Origin: Bacillaceae bacterium UBA7792 | GTDB lineage: Bacteria; Bacillota; Bacilli; Bacillales; Cytobacillaceae | Length of the DNA stretch: 5,074 nucleotides | Reading direction: 5' to 3' | Assembly (NCBI GenBank): GCA_002480735.1 | Contig: DLCS01000107.1 | Location: forward strand, 446 to 5,519 | In this document: one piece after another, positions 1 through 5,074 of the stretch | Layout: each line of letters begins with the position of its first letter | How positions within the stretch are numbered: the stretch's first letter is position 1 | Notes under the pieces: generated by a model | Told to the model about the DNA's origin: nothing | Seen by the model: only the letters and a program-made list of their open reading frames with translations | Database searches by the model: none | Position numbers and translations under genes: made by a program

Positions 1-19
1 TTTTATTCGGTACGAATAA
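1..19 (+). CDS. acuA: Possible 3' end of acuA (acetyl-CoA synthetase acetyltransferase), truncated by window edge
   Basis: Position 2 onward reads F-I-R-Y-E-stop (TAA at 17-19), which loosely resembles the aromatic/Arg-rich C-terminus I recall for B. subtilis AcuA. The main support is context: acuA directly precedes acuB and acuC in Bacillus. AcuA is a GNAT-family enzyme that acetylates the active-site lysine of acetyl-CoA synthetase and switches it off. Only five codons are visible. The frame starting at position 1 (F-Y-S-V-R-I-T-stop, TAG at 22-24) is an equally readable alternative, so both frame and identity are tentative. Confidence 0.3.
3..19. repeat. Perfect 7-bp inverted repeat at the left edge
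   Basis: TTATTCG (3-9) and CGAATAA (13-19) are exact reverse complements around the trinucleotide GTA. The 3-base spacer is short for a hairpin loop, and no T-run follows, so this does not look like a terminator. It could be a protein-binding palindrome or simply chance at the end of acuA. No function is assigned. Confidence 0.4.
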
Positions 20-117
20 CGTAGAGAACGTACACGTATAAGGCGGTATACTAATCAACAACCCAATATAACAGTGCCTAAACAAAAATAGGTAGTCTAG
101 ATTTTTTACTTACGCCG

Positions 118-123
118 AGGAGG
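118..123 (+). promoter_or_regulatory. Shine-Dalgarno site of acuB
   Basis: AGGAGG lies 7 bases before the ATG at 131. This full-consensus site fixes the acuB start and suggests acuB is translated independently of whatever gene lies upstream. Confidence 0.85.
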
Positions 124-130
124 ATTACTC

Positions 131-778
131 ATGATTATTGAGGAGATAATGAAATCCAATGTACACACATTAGCTAGGGAAAATACGATTGAAGATGCCA
201 TCCAACTTATGAAGGAAGAGCGAATCAAACATATTCCGATCGTTGATGATGAAAACCATTTAGTTGGAATTGTTACTGATCGTGATGTAAAAGAGTCTAC
301 TCCGTCTATTTTCCAATGTGATGCGCATAAGGAGGTTCTCGATCAGCCTTTGGAGTCGATTATGAAGACAAATCTCGTTACCGGTCATCCTCTTGATTTT
401 GTTGAGGATGTAGCAGGGATATTCTATGAAAGTCAAATTGGTTGTTTGCCAATAATTAAGGAAAATAAACTAGTAGGGATCGTTACACAAACAGATTTGC
501 TCCATACACTCGTTGAATTAACAGGTGCGCATCAGCCTGGATCGCAAATTGAAATTCGAGTTCGCAATAAACCAGGTGCGTTATTTCGACTTTTTTCCGA
601 TATTCAAAACTGCAAGGTCAATATTTTAAGTGTACTGGTATACCCTGATAAAAAGGATGAGTTCTACAAAATTATTGCCTTAAGAATCCAAACGATGAAT
701 CCATTACGATTGATTGAGGAGCTAGAAAGGTCGGGCCATCAGGTACTTTGGCCACATCTTCCGGGGATGGACGCATGA
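131..778 (+). CDS. acuB: AcuB, CBS-pair and ACT domain protein of the acu operon
   Basis: This 215-residue protein matches B. subtilis AcuB closely in length and sequence as I know it. CBS domain 1 covers about residues 1-55 and ends in GIVTDRDVK (46-54). CBS domain 2 covers about 73-128 and ends in GIVTQTDLL (116-124). An ACT-like domain covers about 137-210, beginning IEIRVRNKPGALFRL. There is no signal peptide or membrane segment, so it should be cytosolic. CBS pairs usually bind adenine nucleotides (AMP, ATP, SAM) and ACT domains often bind small ligands such as amino acids, so a sensory role in tuning AcuA/AcuC control of acetyl-CoA synthetase is a reasonable inference. The biochemical function of AcuB is not settled, and the older 'acetoin utilization' name should not be taken literally. 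The start is ATG 131 with AGGAGG 7 bases upstream. The stop (TGA 776-778) overlaps the acuC start, which points to translational coupling. Confidence 0.93.
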   Translation: MIIEEIMKSNVHTLARENTIEDAIQLMKEERIKHIPIVDDENHLVGIVTDRDVKESTPSIFQCDAHKEVLDQPLESIMKTNLVTGHPLDFVEDVAGIFYESQIGCLPIIKENKLVGIVTQTDLLHTLVELTGAHQPGSQIEIRVRNKPGALFRLFSDIQNCKVNILSVLVYPDKKDEFYKIIALRIQTMNPLRLIEELERSGHQVLWPHLPGMDA

Positions 779-1929
779 TGCGGGATTCAATATTTATTTT
801 TTCTGAGGAACAACTAAAATACAAGTTTAATAAAGATCATCCTTTTAATCAGTTACGTTTAAAGCTCACGCTAGATTTATTGCAAAAGATAAATGCGATA
901 TCCGATGAGGATATAATTCTACCAAGAATGGCAAGTGATGAAGAGTTGGAGCTGATTCATGATCCCAAATATGTAGCTGCTGTAAGAAAAGCTGGGAATG
1001 GAGAACTTTCAGCTGATACAGCGGAAAGCTATGGGCTTGGTACAGAAGATACACCGATTTTTCCGGGAATGCATGAGGCAAGCGCTCTTTTAGTGGGTGG
1101 CACCCTAACAGCCGTTGATTACGTGATGGAAGGCAAGGTGAAGCATGCATTGAATTTGGGCGGTGGACTTCACCATGGCTTTAAAGGGAAGGCTTCAGGT
1201 TTTTGTATCTACAATGATAGTTCAGTCGCAATCAAGTATATGCAGGAGAAATACCAGGCACGGGTTCTATACATAGATACGGACGCCCATCATGGGGACG
1301 GAGTGCAATGGGCCTTTTATGATGATCCTACCGTATGTACCTTCTCCATTCATGAGACAGGAAGATATCTTTTTCCTGGTACCGGGAATGTGAACGAAAG
1401 GGGTCAAGGCAAGGGATATGGCTATTCCTTCAATATTCCTGTTGATGCCTTTACAGAGGATGACTCCTGGCTTGATGCATACACAACGTCAGTTAAGGAA
1501 ATTGCGGAATTTTTTAAACCAGATGTGATTTTGACCCAAAATGGAGCGGACGCTCACTATTTGGATCCCCTTACCCATCTATCGGCGACGATGAGAATTT
1601 ATCGAGAAATCCCCAAGCTTGCCCATGAAATCGCCCATCAATATTGTGATGGAAGATGGATTGCGGTCGGTGGAGGAGGATATGATATTTGGAGAGTGGT
1701 GCCCAGAGCTTGGAGCTTGATTTGGCTGGAAATGACCGAAAATAGAAATGTGGCTGGTGATTTGCCAAAGGAATGGATTGACTTTTGGCAAAAGGAAGCT
1801 CCTGTCACCTTGCCTGCACAATGGGACGATCCCGACAACTTATATAAACCGATTCCTAGAAAGGCAGAGATTACAGAAAAAAATGCACAAACTGTACTCA
1901 ATGCTCTTTATCCAATCAGAAAAAAATGA
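775..1929 (+). CDS. acuC: AcuC, zinc-dependent protein deacetylase (class I HDAC family)
   Basis: This 384-residue protein has the full arginase/deacetylase-fold signature and reads as a clear orthologue of B. subtilis AcuC. Visible active-site elements are GGGLHHGF with the His-His pair at 133-134, DTDAHHGDG with metal ligands Asp170 and His172, GAD with the third metal ligand Asp259, and GGGGYD with the transition-state Tyr303. All key residues are intact, so an active enzyme is expected. In B. subtilis AcuC removes the acetyl group from acetyl-CoA synthetase AcsA without NAD, reactivating acetate assimilation and opposing AcuA. It is cytosolic. Two ATG codons lie in tandem at 775 and 778. 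I chose 775 because it forms an ATGA overlap with the acuB stop and lies 7 bases after the GGGGA at 763-767; the start at 778 (MRDS...) matches the recalled B. subtilis N-terminus and is equally possible. A TTG at 748 would extend it by nine residues but has little support. The last stop base falls in a terminator hairpin. Confidence 0.95.
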   Translation: MMRDSIFIFSEEQLKYKFNKDHPFNQLRLKLTLDLLQKINAISDEDIILPRMASDEELELIHDPKYVAAVRKAGNGELSADTAESYGLGTEDTPIFPGMHEASALLVGGTLTAVDYVMEGKVKHALNLGGGLHHGFKGKASGFCIYNDSSVAIKYMQEKYQARVLYIDTDAHHGDGVQWAFYDDPTVCTFSIHETGRYLFPGTGNVNERGQGKGYGYSFNIPVDAFTEDDSWLDAYTTSVKEIAEFFKPDVILTQNGADAHYLDPLTHLSATMRIYREIPKLAHEIAHQYCDGRWIAVGGGGYDIWRVVPRAWSLIWLEMTENRNVAGDLPKEWIDFWQKEAPVTLPAQWDDPDNLYKPIPRKAEITEKNAQTVLNALYPIRKK

Positions 1930-1956
1930 GAGGACTAGATTTTACTCTAGTCCTCT
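1929..1956. terminator. Bidirectional intrinsic terminator between acuC and the convergent PBP gene
   Basis: AGAGGACTAGA (1929-1939) and TCTAGTCCTCT (1946-1956) are perfect 11-bp complementary arms around the 6-base loop TTTTAC. On the + strand the stem is followed by a pyrimidine-rich tract (TCTCTTTCTC). On the - strand it is followed by a T-run, the complement of the seven As at 1920-1926. The hairpin can therefore end both the acuABC transcript and the PBP transcript arriving from the right. The left arm begins at the last base of the acuC stop codon, leaving no spare 3' untranslated sequence. Confidence 0.9.
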
Positions 1957-1969
1957 TCTCTTTCTCATC

Positions 1970-4801
1970 TTATCCATTGTTGTCGCCTGATCCATCCCCT
2001 GGATCATCAATTCCATCGTCTGGTGGATTGGTTGGCGGTAGTTCTGGTTTTTCCTCACCTGGATTTTCAACTCCAGGATTGTCTACCTGTCCGATTCGTA
2101 CCTCTCCAGAAGGTGCCGACTCATTACCAGCTATGTCGACTGCAGTCACATAATAGCTTCCATTTCCTCCTGTAAAGGATAGTGCAGCCCCAACCTTAAT
2201 AGAGGCAACCTTGCTGCCGTTTTTATAGACTCTGTAACCGATGATGTCTCCTTCAGGGTGTTTGGCCCAGGTAATGGTGGAACCCGAGACATGAGCGGAA
2301 ACTGGGGCAGGAACCTTTCCATTATCCTGCATTTTATCATCAGGCAATAAAATTTTTGCCCACCGATCCTTTGCTGGGATGAGATGCTGTGGGTTAATCT
2401 TAATCCCAAATATTTGTTCAATATAATCAGGATTTAGAATTAAGCCTGCCTCTGAGAACTCCGCTGGTGTGGAATCCAACGCTAAATATTTCTTGTCTCC
2501 AATCTGGACATATCTGCCAAGTACGAGGCTGTCATCCACCTTCGTTGGAACAAATTTAGCATTAAAAAGGTCGGTTTCAACAAGTCCAGCCTGGGAACAA
2601 GCGTCAGATGGCAATAATCCTGAAATGGCACAGAAGGATCGTCTTACGATTCCACCTGGCATTTTTATGGTTTCGGTTGATTTTACTACATCTGGTGCGA
2701 CGTCGTAGGCTGCGTTCATGAGCTGGGCCCATAAATAGATATTCCGATTTGAATAGGAAAGCCCTTTGTAAGTCACCTGCAATGGTTTAGGTGTGTCATA
2801 ACCAATCCAAGTTCCAAAGGAGACATTTGGATTAATTCCGACAAACCAGGCATCTTTATACTCCTGTCCAGTTCCGGTTTTTCCAGCCCAGTCTGAGCTG
2901 AACTTCAGTCTGCTGTTCAATGAAGCAGCCGTACCCGACCGAATGACATCTCTTAGCATGTCATAGGTTAAATAAGCTGTTTGTGGGCTGAATACGTCAA
3001 CTGGCTGAACCTCATGCTGATAGATCACATTGCCTTCCTTGTCGACGATTTTTTCAATCATATAAGCATCAATGAATTGACCGCCATTGGCAAACGTTCC
3101 GAAAGCATTGACATTTTCTTCAACGGTCACTCCATTTGTAAGACCACCCAGTACTGTAGAGCGGTTTGTGAAATCATCAGGTACTAAAGATGTGAAACCC
3201 ATTTTGACTAAATAATCTGCAGGTCGTTTGTCTAGTATATCGACATATGCTTTAACCGCCGGCACATTATAGGATTTTGCCAATGCATAGCGAGCTGATA
3301 CTAATCCACTATAACCGCCTCCATAGTTACTTGGCCATGGCTTGCTCGAACCTGGTTTCAAGGTAAGGGGTAAGTCAGGCAAGATCGTACCAGGAGCCAA
3401 GCTACCGAGCTCAATGGCTGGTGCATACACCAAGAGCGGCTTCATCGTGGAACCATTTGATCGTTTGGCACTTGTCGCATGGTTCAGCTGTTGCTGGCTG
3501 AAATCTCTTCCTCCAACGAAACTAAGAATTTTCCCAGTCTTGTTTTCAATTAATATAGCTCCTACCTCAACAGGCTTATTAACTTTTACTTGCTCACCTG
3601 TTTCTGGATCCTTTTCTGTTACTTGAATATCACTTCCGTAATACTGGAATTCATCCTTTGCTTTTTGCATGGCATCATAGATGTCTTTATGAATTGTTGA
3701 GTGGATTTCATATCCGTTTTGGCGCAAATCTCGATCTGCCAATGCCAAGTATTCATTCTTCAAATCCTCATCATTTTTCAAATCATCTTCGGTATATCCA
3801 TCTTTTTCAGCCAATATCTTGGATAAAATATCGACTGCCCTTTGTTCAATTTCAAAGGTAAGCCATGGATATTTTTCCTGAGGACTTGTGCTTGGTGGAA
3901 TGAAATCCTTTGTAATATCATAACTAACTGCATCATTATATTGTTGTTCGTTAATAGAGCCGTTGTCATACATCCTTTTCAATACGGTTTTCATTCTTGT
4001 CATACCGGGCTCTAGATTCTTCTTGATTTCTCCTTTGTTCGTAAAAGGTGTATATCCAAATGGACTTTGTGGCAGACCGGCAATAAAGGCAGCCTGTGGC
4101 AGCGATAATTCCTTTGCAGGTACTCCAAATATGCCCTTAGCGGCAGCTTGCACCCCAGCAATATTGCGGCCGGAGGAGTTTCTTCCAAAGGTTGAAACAT
4201 TAAGATAAGCTTCTAAGATTTCCTTTTTGTCAAAGAAGCGCTCTAATCGGAGTGCTAATAGGATTTCTTTTGCTTTACGTTCATAGGAAACTTCATTGGT
4301 TAATACTTGGTTTTTAATAAGTTGTTGCGTAAGTGTAGAGCCACCTGTCTGTGTAGCAGAATTCGTAACATCTTGTAATAAGCCTCGTACAACCGCTTTT
4401 GGTACAATGCCGTTATGTTCACGGAAATACTCATCTTCTGTTGCCAGTACTGCATTAATAACATCTGGTGCAACATTTTTTAGTGAAGTTTCGCGGCGAT
4501 CTAAATCTGTCCGTAATTTTCCGATATAAATATCGTTGGCAAAATAAATTTCACTTGTTTCTTCATAGCTAAAAATTTGATCTCGCAATTCATCTTTTGA
4601 GCGTAAAGGCTCTTCTTTTACAAGAGAAGCGAAATAACCAGCTCCTACTGAACCGACAAATACAGTGCCAACCAATGCAAAGACTAAAAATAGTAAAAAT
4701 AAGTTCCAGGTAACGCTACCTGAAATACGTAATTTCTTCATCCATTTTTGTTCAATTAATGTATCGATCTTTGCATTGATTTTTTCAATCCAATCCTTCA
4801 A
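1970..4801 (-). CDS. Class A penicillin-binding protein, PBP1b-type bifunctional transglycosylase/transpeptidase with C-terminal FN3 domain
   Basis: This 943-residue enzyme polymerises lipid II into glycan strands and cross-links the stem peptides outside the membrane. A charged cytoplasmic N-terminus (1-28) precedes one membrane segment at about 32-57. The GT51 glycosyltransferase domain shows EDEYFREHNG (122-131, catalytic Glu122), GGSTLTQQ (153-160), RKAKE (175-179) and KKEILEAYLN (192-201). The transpeptidase has all three motifs: STMK with nucleophile Ser451 (451-454), SYN (510-512) and KTGT (641-644). A Cys pair (724, 735) follows, then a fibronectin type III-like domain (about 831-904) and an acidic Pro/Gly/Asp tail (905-943). 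The GT51 stretch, including GRNIAG...AAKGIFGV and LPQAAFIAGLPQSP, resembles streptococcal PBP1b more than B. subtilis PonA, so it may be a second class A PBP beside PonA. The start is TTG at 4801, with AGGAGG 8 bases upstream and no ATG nearby; the next Met (residue 21) lacks a comparable site. The gene is monocistronic within the window, convergent to acuC and divergent from the T-box gene. Confidence 0.95.
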   Translation of the reverse strand: MKDWIEKINAKIDTLIEQKWMKKLRISGSVTWNLFLLFLVFALVGTVFVGSVGAGYFASLVKEEPLRSKDELRDQIFSYEETSEIYFANDIYIGKLRTDLDRRETSLKNVAPDVINAVLATEDEYFREHNGIVPKAVVRGLLQDVTNSATQTGGSTLTQQLIKNQVLTNEVSYERKAKEILLALRLERFFDKKEILEAYLNVSTFGRNSSGRNIAGVQAAAKGIFGVPAKELSLPQAAFIAGLPQSPFGYTPFTNKGEIKKNLEPGMTRMKTVLKRMYDNGSINEQQYNDAVSYDITKDFIPPSTSPQEKYPWLTFEIEQRAVDILSKILAEKDGYTEDDLKNDEDLKNEYLALADRDLRQNGYEIHSTIHKDIYDAMQKAKDEFQYYGSDIQVTEKDPETGEQVKVNKPVEVGAILIENKTGKILSFVGGRDFSQQQLNHATSAKRSNGSTMKPLLVYAPAIELGSLAPGTILPDLPLTLKPGSSKPWPSNYGGGYSGLVSARYALAKSYNVPAVKAYVDILDKRPADYLVKMGFTSLVPDDFTNRSTVLGGLTNGVTVEENVNAFGTFANGGQFIDAYMIEKIVDKEGNVIYQHEVQPVDVFSPQTAYLTYDMLRDVIRSGTAASLNSRLKFSSDWAGKTGTGQEYKDAWFVGINPNVSFGTWIGYDTPKPLQVTYKGLSYSNRNIYLWAQLMNAAYDVAPDVVKSTETIKMPGGIVRRSFCAISGLLPSDACSQAGLVETDLFNAKFVPTKVDDSLVLGRYVQIGDKKYLALDSTPAEFSEAGLILNPDYIEQIFGIKINPQHLIPAKDRWAKILLPDDKMQDNGKVPAPVSAHVSGSTITWAKHPEGDIIGYRVYKNGSKVASIKVGAALSFTGGNGSYYVTAVDIAGNESAPSGEVRIGQVDNPGVENPGEEKPELPPTNPPDDGIDDPGDGSGDNNG

Positions 4802-4809
4802 TGTATCGA

Positions 4810-4815
4810 CCTCCT
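4810..4815 (-). promoter_or_regulatory. Shine-Dalgarno site that decides the TTG start of the PBP gene
   Basis: On the - strand this reads AGGAGG (within TAGGAGGT) and lies 8 bases before the TTG at 4801-4799. No ATG or GTG is available at suitable spacing, so this site selects the TTG codon. Confidence 0.85.
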
Positions 4816-4827
4816 AAAATCTTGTTT

Positions 4828-4856
4828 ATTATAGCACATATTGTTTTAGCTCGAAC
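4828..4856 (-). promoter_or_regulatory. Predicted sigma-A extended -10 promoter of the PBP gene
   Basis: Read on the - strand, TGCTATAAT is a perfect extended -10 (TATAAT is the complement of 4828-4833, with TG one base upstream). At 17-base spacing the -35 position reads GTTCGA (complement of 4851-4856), which is poor; the extended -10 probably compensates. Transcription would start near 4820, giving a leader of only about 20 bases that holds little beyond the ribosome-binding site. Confidence 0.65.
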
Positions 4857-4863
4857 ATAGTTA

Positions 4864-4891
4864 TTGACTTTGAAATAGATTCGTATAGAAT
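4864..4891 (+). promoter_or_regulatory. Predicted sigma-A promoter of the T-box (tyrS) transcript
   Basis: TTGACT (4864-4869, one mismatch to consensus) and TAGAAT (4886-4891, one mismatch) are separated by 16 bases. The expected start, about 4897-4899, lies just ahead of the T-box Stem I. It sits back to back with the divergent PBP promoter, the two -35 positions being about 7 bases apart. Confidence 0.65.
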
Positions 4892-4897
4892 AATGTT

Positions 4898-5074
4898 TAT
4901 AGTTTTCTAGTGATGAAGAGTTTGGAGTAGTTTCTATATTCCCTGTTTAGAGAGCCAGTGGTTGGTGAAAACTGGTCATAATGTAGAGACGAATTACGTG
5001 CTTGGAGCTTAGACGTGCGCGCCTGCGATAAAGGCGGTTGAATGAAGTGGAAGGTGGATGACATCTTCAAGCCG
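4898..5074 (+). ncRNA. T-box leader (tRNA-sensing riboswitch) with Tyr specifier, 3' part beyond the window
   Basis: Stem I is recognisable. The AGTA box (4926-4929) faces GAA (4991-4993), the usual loop-E pair. Above it, TTCTATATT (4932-4940) pairs over 9 bp (with G-U pairs) to AATGTAGAG (4980-4988). The conserved AGAGAGC and GGTTGGTG apical elements lie at 4949-4967, with CCAG (4955-4958) pairing to CTGG (4972-4975). One base after GAA the specifier reads TAC (4995-4997), a tyrosine codon. A Stem III-like hairpin pairs CGCCT (5020-5024) with AGGCG (5032-5036). The window ends before the T-box sequence proper (consensus TGGNACCGCG), the antiterminator/terminator and the gene. Uncharged tRNA-Tyr would bind and allow readthrough. 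The regulated gene is most probably tyrS, which also lies near acsA/acu in B. subtilis. Shifted readings of the specifier (TTA Leu, ATT Ile) fit the spacing less well. Confidence 0.85.

Noticed and set aside
77..107. Possible terminator (CCTA/TAGG then TTTTTT) before acuB
   Set aside because: Only 4 bp of A/T-containing stem and 9 bases between stem and T-run; too weak to call as a terminator.
748..774. TTG-initiated N-terminal extension of AcuC
   Set aside because: The extra nine residues are translated from acuB coding sequence, and no good ribosome-binding site precedes 748. The tandem ATGs at 775/778 fit the Shine-Dalgarno-like GGGGA and the recalled B. subtilis N-terminus.
866..1150. 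Open frame on the - strand inside acuC
   Set aside because: It is a shadow of a strongly conserved gene: no recognisable protein, no ribosome-binding site, and composition typical of an antisense frame.
1988..2006. Inverted repeat TGATCCA...TGGATCA near the PBP 3' end
   Set aside because: It lies inside codons for the repetitive Asp/Pro/Gly tail and is most simply explained by repeated GAT/CCA-type codons. No T-run follows, and a better terminator exists at 1929-1956.
1748..2153. Two overlapping + strand open frames across the acuC end and the PBP tail
   Set aside because: They run through the terminator hairpin and the complement of the PBP low-complexity tail; the Ser/Pro-rich sequence is the mirror of the Asp/Gly/Pro tail codons.
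2146..4529. Several further short open frames on both strands within the PBP gene
   Set aside because: All overlap a continuous 943-codon gene with intact catalytic motifs, and none shows a recognisable domain or start signal.
1..5074. Mobile elements, CRISPR repeats, toxin-antitoxin or defence genes
   Set aside because: I saw no transposase, direct-repeat array, att-like duplication or small toxin gene. The three complete genes are standard housekeeping genes that together with the T-box leave little unexplained space.

Overview
The window looks like chromosomal DNA of a Bacillus-type firmicute (Bacillaceae). Four things suggest this: strong AGGAGG ribosome-binding sites, a TTG start, AcuB and AcuC proteins that read very much like the Bacillus subtilis ones, and a T-box leader at the right-hand end. 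The genus cannot be fixed from the sequence alone. It appears to be ordinary core genome: there is no sign of a mobile element, tRNA or rRNA gene, CRISPR array, phage gene or recent transfer.

Left part (1-1929, + strand): an acetate/acetyl-CoA module. The first ~20 bases are probably the last codons of acuA (the protein acetyltransferase of this operon), though this is weakly supported. After a ~110-base gap come acuB (CBS-CBS-ACT protein, 131-778) and acuC (zinc deacetylase of the class I HDAC fold, 775-1929), coupled by a 4-base ATGA overlap. In B. subtilis AcuA acetylates and inactivates acetyl-CoA synthetase AcsA and AcuC deacetylates it. AcuB has nucleotide-sensor architecture and no settled function.

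Middle (1929-4801): a near-perfect hairpin at the acuC stop codon serves as a terminator for both converging transcripts. Convergent to acuC, on the - strand, is a 943-residue class A penicillin-binding protein of the PBP1b type (cytoplasmic N-terminus, one membrane segment, GT51 glycosyltransferase, transpeptidase, fibronectin type III domain, acidic Pro/Gly/Asp tail). It starts at TTG behind a perfect Shine-Dalgarno sequence and an extended -10 promoter.

Right part (4802-5074): back-to-back promoters, then a T-box leader cut off by the window edge. Its Stem I shows the AGTA/GAA loop-E motif and a TAC (Tyr) specifier, so the gene beyond the window is most likely tyrosyl-tRNA synthetase, tyrS.

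No undescribed biological system was found. The points most worth a second look are the T-box, the PBP architecture, the unexplained acuA-acuB gap with its inverted repeat, and the shared terminator.
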